A DNA stretch of 35,875 bases. Source: Pseudonocardiales bacterium. GTDB taxonomy: Bacteria > Actinomycetota > Actinomycetes > Mycobacteriales > Pseudonocardiaceae. Positions within the stretch are counted from its first letter, which is position 1, and every line of letters begins with the position of its first letter. The stretch covers positions 1 through 35,875 of the forward strand of contig JAODNG010000435.1 of assembly GCA_025465385.1 (NCBI GenBank), in the 5' to 3' direction. The position numbers were made by a program, and so were the translations under genes. Below are positions 17,095-27,310 of this stretch, one piece after another. The notes beneath the pieces were generated by a model, which searched no databases, was not told the origin of the DNA, and saw only the letters and a program-made list of their open reading frames with translations.

Positions 17095-18420
17095 TCAGAG
17101 CACCCGGACGGCGTAGGGCATGATACCGCTGTAGCGAACCGAAGTGACCCGGACCGCGGCTCCGGAGTATGGCGCCTCAATCATCTGTTCGCCGCCGATA
17201 TAGAGCGCCACATGGTGAATGTCGCCGTCGGTGCTCCAGAAGAGCATATCCCCCGGGCGTTTCTGGGCCAGCGGTACTTTGCGGCCGGTGTTGTACTGAA
17301 AGCCGGTGTAGTGCGGTAGCGATCCACCGAGCGCGTGTGAGAACGCGTAGATCATCAGGCCGGAGCAGTCGAAGCCTACCCTGCGGTAGTCGCCGTAGGT
17401 GTCCGCGACGCCGCCGTCGCGAACGCCGACCGTGGGTCCGTCGGCGTTGCCGCCACCCCACGAATAGCGCACGCCCAGCTGAGCCATCGCCCGGTTGATT
17501 ACCGACTGGACAGAGCTGGTGGCCACCCGAGAGCTGCCGCCGGTGACCGCGGAACTTCTCTCGGCGGCGGCGGCAGCGGCCGCAGCCGCCGCCGCCTGTT
17601 CGCGATCGCGTTCCACTCGCCACTGGTCGTAGCGCTGCCGCTGCCCGCGCAGTCCGGCTACGGCGTTTTGCGCATCGAAGAGTTGCCGCTCAAGATCGGA
17701 CTTGTGATTCTGCAGGGCGGTGGATTTTGCGGATTGCGCTGCCTCCGTATCGATGGCCACGCGGTAGGCGGTGTCCAGCGCCGTTTTGGCGTCAGTAGCA
17801 GCATGCTTGGCGGCCTGAGCCGCTGCCAGGGCCGCCCGGGTCTGAGAGTCCTTATTTGCGGCATCGACGCGGGCTCGCCGCATGTTGTCCACCGCGTGTA
17901 GCTGAGCCCCTCCCACCGCATCCAGCAGCTCGGCCCTGGCGAGGAGGTCCTTCGGACTGGTCGAGCCGAGGAAGGCCGACAGCGATCCCACGGTGTTGCC
18001 CTGACGAAAACTCGCGGCCGCGAACTGGTCGAGATCCTTATGCGCCACCGCGATCTGGGCCGCCGCCGCATCGGCTTCGGCGCGGGCGCTGTCTGCTGCG
18101 AGATTCGCCGCGGTTGCGGCGTTGTCCGCAGCCTGCAGGTTGATCAGCGCCTTGTTGGCCTGCTCGTGCCGGAGCTCCACCTGCGATTGACTTGCCAGCA
18201 GGTCGGCGTCCGCCTGGGCGACCTGGTTGGCTAATTGGCCTACCCGGGTCGCGGTCGCGTCGACGTGGCCCTGACTGGATTTGAGATCGTCGTCGCTGGG
18301 ATTGGGCGGAGGCGGCGGCAGCGCTTGTCCAACGGCCGGGTGACCCACTAGTGCCAGCACCGCAAGCATCACTGCGACAAACCCATGGCCGGCGAGGTGA
18401 CGTCGACTCCGGACGCTCAC
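17095..18420 (-). CDS. Secreted coiled-coil NlpC/P60 peptidoglycan hydrolase (RipA-like)
   Basis: N-terminal signal-like segment, long Ala/Gln coiled coil, C-terminal NlpC/P60 'VGFDCSGLMIYAFSHALGGSLPHYTGFQYNTGRKVPLAQKRPGDMLFWSTDGDIHHVALYIGGEQMIEAPYSG'. Confidence 0.95.
   Translation of the reverse strand: MSVRSRRHLAGHGFVAVMLAVLALVGHPAVGQALPPPPPNPSDDDLKSSQGHVDATATRVGQLANQVAQADADLLASQSQVELRHEQANKALINLQAADNAATAANLAADSARAEADAAAAQIAVAHKDLDQFAAASFRQGNTVGSLSAFLGSTSPKDLLARAELLDAVGGAQLHAVDNMRRARVDAANKDSQTRAALAAAQAAKHAATDAKTALDTAYRVAIDTEAAQSAKSTALQNHKSDLERQLFDAQNAVAGLRGQRQRYDQWRVERDREQAAAAAAAAAAAERSSAVTGGSSRVATSSVQSVINRAMAQLGVRYSWGGGNADGPTVGVRDGGVADTYGDYRRVGFDCSGLMIYAFSHALGGSLPHYTGFQYNTGRKVPLAQKRPGDMLFWSTDGDIHHVALYIGGEQMIEAPYSGAAVRVTSVRYSGIMPYAVRVL
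17563..17595 (-). repeat. In-frame GCN trinucleotide tract encoding 11 consecutive alanines within the NlpC/P60 protein
   Basis: Reverse-strand gcg gcg gcg gct gcg gcc gct gcc gcc gcc gcc between the coiled coil and the catalytic domain. Confidence 0.85.
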
Positions 18421-18623
18421 ACCTCACTCCTTCCCCGGTGGCCTCGGCAGGCGCCAGTCCGCTCTGACGCCAGCGGATTTCGTCAAGTAGGCATGCGGGT
18501 GCACTCTGTCACGAGCCCCTCACAAACACCAACAAGCCCATAGGCAACTTACGCAACATCAGCCACATGGGCTAATACAGGGGGGGCGTCACAGCTAGTG
18601 ACAGGAGGGGCGACCGGGGCAGG

Positions 18624-20171
18624 TCAGTTCACCTGCCGCTCCCGGCCCTCCCAATACTCCTGGCGCAGCTTGAACTTCTGGATCTTGCCAGTGGCGGTAC
18701 GCGGAATAGCCTCGCGAAACTCCACCGATGTCGGTGCCTTAAAGCCGGCTAGCCGTTCCTTGCAGTAGGCGATCAGCTCGTGCTCGGTGACCTGCTGCCC
18801 CGCGGCCACGACGACCAGCGCTTTGACCGTCTCACCCCATCGTTCCGACGGCGCGCCGATCACCGCGACCTCGGCCACGGCCGGGTGACTGAACAGGCAG
18901 TCCTCCACCTCGATGGAAGAGACGTTCTCACCGCCGGTGATGATCACATCCTTTTTCCGGTCAATAATGGACAAGTAGCCCTGGTCATCCACCTGCCCGC
19001 CATCGCCGGTGTGAAACCAGCCGTCCACGAGCACTTCGCTGCTGGCCTGCGGGCTGTCCCAGTAACCGGCCATCACGACATTGGAGCGGGCCAAGACCTC
19101 TCCGGACTCGGAGGTACGCAGTTGCACGCCGAGCGCTGGGGCACCGGCCCGGGACAGCCGGCGGGCGCGATCAGCAGCGGGCAGCTCATCATCGGCCGGT
19201 CCGCCGCGGTTGAAGGTCAACAATGGCGCGGTCTCGGACAGCCCGTAGAGCTGCATGAACTCCCAACCGAGTTCCTCGCCGACCCGTTGGATCAGCCTGG
19301 TGGGCGGCGGCGCACCCGCGCAGACCAACCGCACCCGCCCTCGCCCCGGAATCTCGCCATCCCAGCTCGTAGCGGCGTCGAGCACCGCGTTCCACACCGC
19401 GGGGGCGCCACACATCAGCGTCACGCCGTGCTGGTCGATCCGCCGCAGGATCTCGGCGCCATCAATCCTGCGTTGGACGATCTGCTTGGCTCCCAACCCG
19501 ACAAGGCCGAAGGGCATGCCCCAGCCGTTGCAATGGAACATCGGCAAGGTGTGCAGGTAGACGTCACGTTCCCAGACACGTGTGTGCATGGCGAAGGTCA
19601 CCGCGTTGATCCAGATGTTGCGATGGGTCAGCTGCACTCCTTTGGGCCGGGCGGTTGTGCCCGAGGTGTAGTTGATCGTCGCCGTGGCGTCCTCGTCAGG
19701 CTCGGCCCACAGCTGCGGCTCGGTGTCGAAGCGCATCACCTGCTCGTCGGTCTCGGTGCCCAGTACGAACCGGTGTGGCGCGGCCACCGCTTTGAGGGCG
19801 TCGTCGAGTTCCGGGTCGACCAGCAGCACCGACGCGCCGCTGTGCGACACGATGTAGTTCACCTCGTCAGCGTGCAGCCGGAAGTTCACCGGCACGCAGA
19901 TGCGGCCGCTGGCGGGGACCGCATGCAGTAGCTCGAGCAGCCGCGTCGAGTTGTGGCTGACAACGGCGACCCGCTGTCCTGGACCCAGACCGAGCGCGTC
20001 CAGGCCCGCCTGCCAGGCGCGGACCCTGCTGCCCAGCTCCTGGAAGCTCGACGTGGGCACCGGGGCGGCCGGTTGATCGGGGTCGTCGACCACTGCGGTC
20101 GACTGGGCGAACGCCGTCTCGCCGCGGGCCAGGAAGTCAGCGACGGTCAAAGGCACCCGCATGGTTGCCAC
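18624..20171 (-). CDS. Acyl-CoA synthetase / AMP-dependent ligase (FadD-like)
   Basis: 'INYTSGTTARPKGVQLTHRN', 'QLYGLSETAPLLTFN', 'GYWDSPQASSEVLVDGWFHTGDGGQVDDQGYLSIIDRKKDVIITGGENVSSIEVE', 'PRTATGKIQKFKLRQ'. Confidence 0.95.
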   Translation of the reverse strand: MATMRVPLTVADFLARGETAFAQSTAVVDDPDQPAAPVPTSSFQELGSRVRAWQAGLDALGLGPGQRVAVVSHNSTRLLELLHAVPASGRICVPVNFRLHADEVNYIVSHSGASVLLVDPELDDALKAVAAPHRFVLGTETDEQVMRFDTEPQLWAEPDEDATATINYTSGTTARPKGVQLTHRNIWINAVTFAMHTRVWERDVYLHTLPMFHCNGWGMPFGLVGLGAKQIVQRRIDGAEILRRIDQHGVTLMCGAPAVWNAVLDAATSWDGEIPGRGRVRLVCAGAPPPTRLIQRVGEELGWEFMQLYGLSETAPLLTFNRGGPADDELPAADRARRLSRAGAPALGVQLRTSESGEVLARSNVVMAGYWDSPQASSEVLVDGWFHTGDGGQVDDQGYLSIIDRKKDVIITGGENVSSIEVEDCLFSHPAVAEVAVIGAPSERWGETVKALVVVAAGQQVTEHELIAYCKERLAGFKAPTSVEFREAIPRTATGKIQKFKLRQEYWEGRERQVN

Positions 20172-20340
20172 CTCCGGCGTGTTCTCATTACCAAAGAGAC
20201 CCAGGGTATGACGTGTTACCAGGATGCTTCGTGCACTTCACCTGATCGTTAAGGCCGCGCCCGCTGATCACCCCGGCGGATGCTCAGACGTAGAGTCACG
20301 GTGTAGGGCACCGCGTTAGCCCTCTCCCAAGGAGGTGTCG

Positions 20341-23181
20341 ATGACCCACCCAGCAGCCAGCGCCGACAGCTTCGGCACCCGCGGCACCCTGTCCGTCGGA
20401 TCCGCCCGCTACGAGGTGTTCCGGTTGGCCGAGTTGGACCGGCGCCTCGGTACCCGGTGGCGTGCCCTGCCGTACAGCTTGAAGGTGCTGCTGGAGAACC
20501 TGCTGCGCTGGGAATCAGACACTGTCGGTGGGCGTGTCACGGCCGAACACATCGCGGCGCTCGCCGGTTGGGACGCGCAGGCACAGTGCTCCACTGAGAT
20601 CCAGTTCACTCCCGCCCGCGTCATCATGCAAGATTTCACTGGAGTGCCCTGCCTGGTCGATCTGGCCACGATGCGCGAGGCGGTCACAGCCCTGGGTGGC
20701 GATCCGCATGCGGTCAATCCGCTGGCGCCTGCCGAGCTGGTCATCGATCACTCGGTGATCGCCGATGTGTTCGGCCGTCCGGACGCCTTCGAGCGCAATG
20801 TCGACCTGGAGTACCAGCGAAACTGGGAGCGCTACCAGTTCCTGCGCTGGGGCCAGGGTGCCTTCGACGAGTTGAAGGTAGTCCCGCCGGGGACCGGCAT
20901 TGTGCACCAAGTCAACATCGAGCATCTGGCCCGTACCGTAATGATCCGCAACGGCCAGGCATATCCGGACACCGTGGTGGGCACCGACAGCCACACCACG
21001 ATGGTCAATGGGCTCGGCGTGTTGGGCTGGGGCGTGGGTGGAATTGAGGCCGAAGCAGCGATGCTGGGTCAGCCAGTGTCGATGCTCATCCCGCAGGTGA
21101 TCGGGTGCAAACTCACCGGGTCCATCCCGCCGGGGGCAACCGCGACCGATGTCGTGCTCACCCTGACCGAGATGCTTCGCCGATACGGCGTGGTCGGGAA
21201 GTTCGTCGAATTCTACGGCGAGGGTGTGGCTGCGGTGCCGCTGGCCAACCGCGCCACCATCGGCAACATGAGTCCGGAGTTCGGCTCCACCTGCGCGATC
21301 TTCCCGATTGATCAGGAGACCGTCCGCTACTTGACGTTGACCGGTCGCCCCGCCGAGCAGCTTGCGTTGGTCGAGGCCTACGCCAAGGAACAGGGCCTCT
21401 GGCACGACCCGCACCGGGAGGCCACCTACTCCGAGTACCTGGAGCTGGACCTGTCCACCGTGGTGCCCTCCATCGCCGGGCCCAAGCGCCCGCAGGACCG
21501 GATCTCACTGACCGACGCCAAGCCGGCGTTTCGCCGCGCGCTCGTCGGCTACACGTGCGCTACCGAGTGCCCGGTCGACGAGGCCGGCGCCGAATCCTTT
21601 CCGGCCAGCGACGCTCCCGCGGTGAGCGGCGGTAACGGCGCCGAAGTACCGTACAAAGCGACCTCTCCCGCCGCCGACGCGTCGGGCCGTGCCAGCTCTC
21701 CGACGCCAGTGCGGCCATCCAAGGGCGCTGGCTACGAGATCGACCACGGTGCGGTGGTGATCGCTTCGATCACCTCGTGCACCAACACGTCCAACCCATC
21801 AGTGATGATCGGCGCCGCGCTGCTAGCCCGCAACGCCGTCGAACGGGGCCTGACCGTCAAGCCATGGGTGAAGACGTCGATGGCGCCGGGGTCCCAGGTG
21901 GTCACGGACTATTACGAGAAGGCTGCTCTGTGGCCATACCTGGAAAAGCTTGGCTATCACCTGGTCGGGTACGGCTGCACAACCTGTATCGGCAATTCCG
22001 GCCCGCTTCCCGAAGAGGTCCACCAAGCCGTTCATGACGCCGATCTCGCTGTAGTCAGTGTGCTGTCCGGTAATCGCAACTTCGAGGGCCGGATCAACCC
22101 GGACGTCACGATGAACTATCTCGCCTCGCCGCCGCTGGTGATCGCCTATGCGCTGGCCGGAACGATGGATATCGACTTCGCCAGCGACCCGCTGGGGCAC
22201 GACCGCGACGGCCAGCCGGTCTATCTTACGGACATCTGGCCCGCGCCAGAGGAAATTCAGAAGGTGATCGAATCCACGATCAGCCAGGAGATGTTCGCCA
22301 AAGATTACGCTGACGTCTTCGCCGGTGATGCTCGCTGGCAGTCACTCCCCACGCCGGAGGGCGAGACCTTCACCTGGGATCCGGAATCGACCTACGTCCG
22401 CAAGCCTCCGTATTTCGACGGCATGACCGCGCAGGCGCCGCCGGTGCGCGACATTTCGGCCGCGCGAGTGTTGGTGCTGCTCGGAGACTCGGTGACCACC
22501 GACCACATCTCACCGGCCGGCACGATCAAGGCGGATTCCCCGGCTGGCCGCTACCTGGCTGAGCGAGGTGTGGAGCGTAAAAACTTCAATTCCTATGGAT
22601 CTCGCCGGGGCAATCACGAGGTAATGATCCGCGGTACCTTCGCCAACATCCGACTGCGGAACTTACTGCTTAACAACACCAGTGGCGGCTACACCCGCGA
22701 CTTCACCACGGAATCCGACGGTGACCAACCGGTCCCGATATATGACGCGGCTCAACATTACGCCGCCAATGGGATTCCGCTACTGATCGTCGGGGGCAAG
22801 GAATACGGTTCGGGTTCTTCGCGGGACTGGGCGGCCAAGGGCACCCGATTGCTGGGAGTGCAGGCGGTGTTGGCCGAATCCTTCGAGCGCATCCACCGCT
22901 CCAACCTGATCGGAATGGGCGTGCTCCCATTGCAGTTTCCAGCCGGCGAATCGGCCTCGTCATTGGGTCTCGACGGTACCGAAACATTCGACATCTCCGG
23001 CGTCACCGCTCTGAATAATGGCTCTATCCCAGCGACGGTGCAGATCAAAGCCACCCGTGAAGGGGCCGATCCGGTTGATTTCGACGCCGTACTGCGCATC
23101 GACACCCCCGGCGAAGCTGAGTACTACCGCCACGGCGGCATTCTGCAATATGTTTTACGCGACATGGCGGGCCGCGCCTAG
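20341..23181 (+). CDS. acnA: Aconitate hydratase A
   Basis: 948-aa ORF, start placed at ATG 20341 after SD AAGGAGG (20329-20335); '[34 protein letters not shown]', '[24 protein letters not shown]', '[13 protein letters not shown]', '[13 protein letters not shown]', '[17 protein letters not shown]'. Confidence 0.97.
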   Translation: MTHPAASADSFGTRGTLSVGSARYEVFRLAELDRRLGTRWRALPYSLKVLLENLLRWESDTVGGRVTAEHIAALAGWDAQAQCSTEIQFTPARVIMQDFTGVPCLVDLATMREAVTALGGDPHAVNPLAPAELVIDHSVIADVFGRPDAFERNVDLEYQRNWERYQFLRWGQGAFDELKVVPPGTGIVHQVNIEHLARTVMIRNGQAYPDTVVGTDSHTTMVNGLGVLGWGVGGIEAEAAMLGQPVSMLIPQVIGCKLTGSIPPGATATDVVLTLTEMLRRYGVVGKFVEFYGEGVAAVPLANRATIGNMSPEFGSTCAIFPIDQETVRYLTLTGRPAEQLALVEAYAKEQGLWHDPHREATYSEYLELDLSTVVPSIAGPKRPQDRISLTDAKPAFRRALVGYTCATECPVDEAGAESFPASDAPAVSGGNGAEVPYKATSPAADASGRASSPTPVRPSKGAGYEIDHGAVVIASITSCTNTSNPSVMIGAALLARNAVERGLTVKPWVKTSMAPGSQVVTDYYEKAALWPYLEKLGYHLVGYGCTTCIGNSGPLPEEVHQAVHDADLAVVSVLSGNRNFEGRINPDVTMNYLASPPLVIAYALAGTMDIDFASDPLGHDRDGQPVYLTDIWPAPEEIQKVIESTISQEMFAKDYADVFAGDARWQSLPTPEGETFTWDPESTYVRKPPYFDGMTAQAPPVRDISAARVLVLLGDSVTTDHISPAGTIKADSPAGRYLAERGVERKNFNSYGSRRGNHEVMIRGTFANIRLRNLLLNNTSGGYTRDFTTESDGDQPVPIYDAAQHYAANGIPLLIVGGKEYGSGSSRDWAAKGTRLLGVQAVLAESFERIHRSNLIGMGVLPLQFPAGESASSLGLDGTETFDISGVTALNNGSIPATVQIKATREGADPVDFDAVLRIDTPGEAEYYRHGGILQYVLRDMAGRA

Positions 23182-23363
23182 CGATTCGCCTAGTCATGGC
23201 CAGGCTGGTAGCTGCGCGGTGCTGATCGAGCTGCGATGGCCAACCGTTCCGAGCCGGCCAGGAGCGATCCCGCAAACTGGGTAAAGCGGGTCACGCGTAC
23301 GGCCGCCTGTCGGTGGGCATCCCTGAAGCAGAAGCGCTGGTCGACGGGAAGCTGAGGTCAGGT

Positions 23364-24380
23364 ATGACTCATCGTCAGGTTGTGGTGATCACCGGGGCGA
23401 GCGCGGGGATCGCCCGCGCGACCGCGCGACAATTCGGCGCCCGAGGGGCGCAAGTGGCGCTGCTGGCGCGCGGGCAGGCAGGTCTGGACGGCGCGGCCAA
23501 GGATGTAGAGAACGCCGGCGGCAGCGCCTTGACCATCCCCACCGACGTCGCGGACTATGACCAGGTCGACGCCGCAGCCACACAGGTTGAGGACACCTTC
23601 GGGCCGATCGATGTGTGGATCAATGTGGCGTTCACTTCCGTTTTCGCCCCATTCCACGAGATCGGGCCCGAGGAGTTCCGCCGGGTCACCGAGGTCAGCT
23701 ATTTGGGCTTCGTCTACGGCACCATGGTGGCGCTGGCCCGGATGCGGCCACGCGACCGGGGCACCATCGTTCAGGTGGGCTCCGCGCTGGGGGAACGCAG
23801 CATCCCGTTGCAGTCTGCGTACTGCGGCGCGAAGCACGCCATCAACGGGTTTACCGAGTCGCTGCGCACCGAGCTGATGCATGACGGCAGCAACGTCGCG
23901 ATCACGGTCGTGCAGATGCCGGCGGTCAACACCCCGCAGTTCTCCTGGGTACTCTCCCGGCTGCCCCACCACCCCCAGCCGGTGCCACCGATCTACCAGC
24001 CTGAGGTGGCTGCGCGTGCCGTCGTGTTCGCCGCCGACCACCCGCGCCGCAAGCAGTACTGGGTGGGTGCGAGCACCGCGGGCACCCTGCTCGGCCAGAA
24101 GATCGCCCCAGCGCTGCTGGACCGCTATCTGGCTAAGACCGGCTACCAGTCACAGCAGACCAAGGAGAAGGTCGGCCCGGACCGACCGCACAACCTGTGG
24201 AAACCCGTCGACGGCAAAGACGGGCACGACCACGGCGCGCACGGGGTGTTCGACTCCCAGGCCCATGGGCACTGCGCGCAGCTATGGTTCTCCCACCATG
24301 CCCGGCTGAGCTCGAGTCTGCTGGCGGGAGCCGGGATCGCGGCGCTGGCGACCGCGGTGTCGCGGTTGCGGAGGCGGTGA
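23364..24380 (+). CDS. Short-chain dehydrogenase/reductase with His-rich C-terminal extension and putative C-terminal TM
   Basis: '[32 protein letters not shown]', '[21 protein letters not shown]'; C-term '[55 protein letters not shown]'. ORF is open from 23313. Confidence 0.92.
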   Translation: MTHRQVVVITGASAGIARATARQFGARGAQVALLARGQAGLDGAAKDVENAGGSALTIPTDVADYDQVDAAATQVEDTFGPIDVWINVAFTSVFAPFHEIGPEEFRRVTEVSYLGFVYGTMVALARMRPRDRGTIVQVGSALGERSIPLQSAYCGAKHAINGFTESLRTELMHDGSNVAITVVQMPAVNTPQFSWVLSRLPHHPQPVPPIYQPEVAARAVVFAADHPRRKQYWVGASTAGTLLGQKIAPALLDRYLAKTGYQSQQTKEKVGPDRPHNLWKPVDGKDGHDHGAHGVFDSQAHGHCAQLWFSHHARLSSSLLAGAGIAALATAVSRLRRR

Positions 24381-24414
24381 ACCGCTTCAACCTCCCTCGC
24401 GCGCTTGCCTGCGG

Positions 24415-24606
24415 CTAACGGCGGCCAGCGGCCAGTTGGTAGCGGATGAGTCGTAGGTCCAGGAGACGTCGCAGGTCATCGCCGGCGAGTGCCACGTCAG
24501 CGGTCTCGACCGCGACGTCGGCACCGGCCACACCCATCGCGATGCCAATGTCGGCCAGCGCCAGCGCGGGGGCGTCATTTCCGGCCGCGGCAATGCCACC
24601 GAACAT
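24415..24606 (-). pseudogene. Remnant of a heavy-metal P1B-type ATPase (HAD hinge region only)
   Basis: [63 protein letters not shown] resembles the '(V)GDGINDAPALAxADVGIAMGxAGxDVAxExADVALMxDDL' segment of P-type ATPases but lacks the rest of the protein. Confidence 0.8.
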
Positions 24607-24627
24607 CGTACGACCTCCCCTGGACCG

Positions 24628-25488
24628 CTAATGGTTTACCTTCGACGATAGCCCTGATGCCTCCACCGATCGGGTGGCGCTGCGCCGGCGCCGAGTGCTG
24701 AGCAGTGCAAGGGCGTAGCCGCCGGTGGCGACGGCGAGGATGGCGAAGCTGGGCGGGAGCGCCGGCACTGTGTAGCTGAGCGCGAGGCCTGCCCACATCT
24801 CACCTACCGCAAGGCCGGCGGAGATGAGCAGCGCTGAGTACGGCCGGGTGGTGAGGCGTTGAGCTGTCCCGGCGGGTGCGGCGAGCAGCCCGAGCAGCAG
24901 CAGCGCACCGACGGCTTGGCTCGCCTCGGCGGCGGCGGCGCCGACCAAGGCGAGAAAGACATACCCGAGCATGCGGACCGGAATACCTCGGGCGGCGGCG
25001 ACGGCGTTGTCGATGCTGGCGAACAGCAGCGGTCGAGCGATGGTGACCATGCCAGCGGCGATGACGGCGGCGACGACGACCGCGGTGACCGCCTCGGAGC
25101 GGTTCAAGCCGAAAATTGAGCCGAACAGGACGTTGACGCCGGCGTTGCCGTTGCCGGCGCTGTTGGTGGTGGTGTACAGCGTCAGGAAGAACACGCCAAG
25201 GCCGAGGATCCAGGCGAACACGCTGCCGATCACGACGTCGTCAGCCCTGCCCCGTCCGCCGAGGGCGCCGAGGGCGACGCCCACGCCAATGGTCGCCGCA
25301 AACAGCCCGAACCGCTCGTCGACGCCCAGTGCCAGCGCCGCCAGAGCACCCGTGAACGCCACGTGGCTCAGCGCGTCGCCGGTGAAGACCTGGGCCCGCA
25401 GCACTACGAAGTAGCCAACCAGTCCGGCGGCTGCGGCGATGGCGGTACCGGCGAGCAGGGCGTTGACCAGGAATGACGGCCAGATCAT
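24628..25488 (-). CDS. Zn/Mn-type metal ABC transporter permease (ZnuB/MntB family), copy 2
   Basis: MIWPSFLVNALLAGTAIAAAAGLVGYFVVLRAQVFTGDALSHVAFTGALAALALG...; 'LVGAAAAEASQAVGALLLLGLLAAPAGTAQRL'. The ORF's 55-aa upstream extension overlaps the previous gene. Confidence 0.92.
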   Translation of the reverse strand: MIWPSFLVNALLAGTAIAAAAGLVGYFVVLRAQVFTGDALSHVAFTGALAALALGVDERFGLFAATIGVGVALGALGGRGRADDVVIGSVFAWILGLGVFFLTLYTTTNSAGNGNAGVNVLFGSIFGLNRSEAVTAVVVAAVIAAGMVTIARPLLFASIDNAVAAARGIPVRMLGYVFLALVGAAAAEASQAVGALLLLGLLAAPAGTAQRLTTRPYSALLISAGLAVGEMWAGLALSYTVPALPPSFAILAVATGGYALALLSTRRRRSATRSVEASGLSSKVNH

Positions 25489-26393
25489 GGCGCGGTCCAC
25501 GTTGGCGTCGGGCTCACTTCGGTAGTTCCGGCCCGCCACCGGGACCGCGTATGGCGGACTCCCTGGGCGGCCACATAACCGGCGAAGGCGAAGCTGGTCA
25601 CGAAAAACCCGACCGGAAATGGGGTGTAGTAGGCCACGCTCAGGCCGAGCCACGTGACGAGCAGCCCGATCGTGACTGTCAGAGCCAGCGCGCGGCCAGG
25701 TCGCGCGGTCAACGCCTGCGCGGTCGCCGCGGGCATCACCAGCAAGGCGAACACCAGCAGGGTCCCGGTGATCTGGCTGGCTTCGGCCGTCGCGGCACCG
25801 AGGAGCACCAGAAATGCCACCGACAGGGCGCGCACCGGCACGTTGCGGGCGGTCGCCACGTCAGGATCGATCGAGGCGAAGGCCAGCGGGCGACCGATCA
25901 CCGCCAGGGCGGCAAGCGACAAAGCGGCGACGACTCCCAGAAGGGTCACCTGTCCGGTGCTGATTCCCAGGAAGTTGCCGAACAGCAGCGCATTGATGCC
26001 ATTGAGGAATCCTTTGTAGAGCGCCACGAACAGAAATCCGCACGCTAAGGCGAAAGACTGGACAGTGCCGGTGACCGCTGACTCCTCCGAGTAGCCACCG
26101 GGTCCGGCGCGGGGCAACGCTGCGATGACCAGGGCTCCGGCCAGGCAGAACGCGAAGTAGCCGTAGCTGGCAGCGACACCGATCAGGACCGCGCCAGCTG
26201 CGCCAGGAAAACCGATCAGCGACAAGGTATGGCCGGCGAAGCTCTGCCGACGCAACACCATGAACCAGCCCATCACCCCGGCCAGCACCGCGACGATGGT
26301 GCCCGCGCGAAAGGCGTTGACCATGAACGGGAACGACCACATCTCCTGCAAATCGATGATCGGGTTCCAGCTCGGACTCGCTGCGAAGATCAC
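25485..26393 (-). CDS. Zn/Mn-type metal ABC transporter permease, copy 1
   Basis: GTG start at 26393 (VIFAASPSWNPIIDLQEMWSFPFMVNAFRAGTIVAVLAGVMGWFMVLRRQSFAGHTLSLIGFPGAAGAVLIGV) with CAGGAG SD. The N-terminal half of the 574-aa track ORF is out-of-frame read-through of the ATPase gene. Confidence 0.9.
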   Translation of the reverse strand: MIFAASPSWNPIIDLQEMWSFPFMVNAFRAGTIVAVLAGVMGWFMVLRRQSFAGHTLSLIGFPGAAGAVLIGVAASYGYFAFCLAGALVIAALPRAGPGGYSEESAVTGTVQSFALACGFLFVALYKGFLNGINALLFGNFLGISTGQVTLLGVVAALSLAALAVIGRPLAFASIDPDVATARNVPVRALSVAFLVLLGAATAEASQITGTLLVFALLVMPAATAQALTARPGRALALTVTIGLLVTWLGLSVAYYTPFPVGFFVTSFAFAGYVAAQGVRHTRSRWRAGTTEVSPTPTWTAP

Positions 26394-27310
26394 GGCTCCT
26401 GCCAGGTGTGCCGCTCGGCGTGACCTTGACACCTTTCGGGGTGGCCGATGACGACTAACCGGCCGTCGGAGGCGGTGAGCACCTCGATTGGGGTGCCGAA
26501 CAGCTCGGTCAGCGTCGGACCGGTGATCACCTCGCGGGGTGAGCCGATCTTCGAACCGCCTGGAGCGAGATAAACCACGGTATCCAGGTGCGACAAGATC
26601 GGGTTGACGTCGTGCGCGACCATGATCACGGCCACCCGTTGCGCACGGCAGATTCTGGCGATGAGGGCAGCGACGGCGGCCTGATTCGGCAGATCGAGGC
26701 TGTCCAGTGGCTCGTCGAGCAACAGCAGATCGGGAGCGGGCGCCAGTGCCTGGGCGATCAACAGGCGTTGCTGCTCGCCCCCGGAAAGCTCTCCGACCGG
26801 GCGATCGGCATATGCGCTGGCACCGACGAGATTGATGACCTCCTCGACGCGCGCGGTGGTTGCGCGCCGCGCCGTGCCGCCTGGCCACGGCCACCAGGCC
26901 GGCAGTGGAAGGCCCCACCGATGCCCGTCCAAGCCCAGCCGCACGATGTCGCGACCGCGCACCCGCAGAGATGGGTCGAAGCTGCGGCGTTGGGGCAGAT
27001 ATCCAATCCGCTCGTTGGCTCGTCCAGCAGGGCCGGCCAGCACCCGCACCTCGCCCTCGATCAGGGGTAGCGCCCCCAAAATGACCTGGATGAGCGTGGA
27101 CTTGCCGACCCCGTTGGGTCCCAACACCGCAACGAACTCCCCGGCGGCAATCGTCAGATTCAGCCCACTCCACAGCCGCCGACCGCCTCGCTCGACCGCC
27201 GCATCGCACAGGGTGATCACGGGACCGACTGGCCGTTGCTCCTCCTTCCGCGGCGCAACGGTGTTGCTGGGCTGCTGATCCACGTCGGAATTCAGCGAGT
27301 GCGCAGTCAT
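26390..27310 (-). CDS. Metal ABC transporter ATP-binding protein
   Basis: Walker A 'AVLGPNGVGKSTLIQVI', signature 'LSGGEQQRLLIAQALAPAPDLLLLDEPLDSLDLPNQ'. Confidence 0.95.
   Translation of the reverse strand: MTAHSLNSDVDQQPSNTVAPRKEEQRPVGPVITLCDAAVERGGRRLWSGLNLTIAAGEFVAVLGPNGVGKSTLIQVILGALPLIEGEVRVLAGPAGRANERIGYLPQRRSFDPSLRVRGRDIVRLGLDGHRWGLPLPAWWPWPGGTARRATTARVEEVINLVGASAYADRPVGELSGGEQQRLLIAQALAPAPDLLLLDEPLDSLDLPNQAAVAALIARICRAQRVAVIMVAHDVNPILSHLDTVVYLAPGGSKIGSPREVITGPTLTELFGTPIEVLTASDGRLVVIGHPERCQGHAERHTWQEP

Noticed and set aside
18421-18623. Possible c-di-AMP riboswitch upstream of the NlpC/P60 gene, a common actinobacterial location
   Set aside because: Only a short GTCAC-AGCTA-GTGAC inverted repeat was seen; no riboswitch-like conserved blocks recognised on the minus strand.
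18780-19931. 383-aa plus-strand ORF
   Set aside because: Antisense to the acyl-CoA synthetase; no recognisable domain.
25485-27209. 574-aa ORF suggesting a fused ATPase-permease
   Set aside because: The N-terminal half is an out-of-frame reading of the ABC ATPase gene (Arg/Gly-rich nonsense); the permease starts at GTG 26393.
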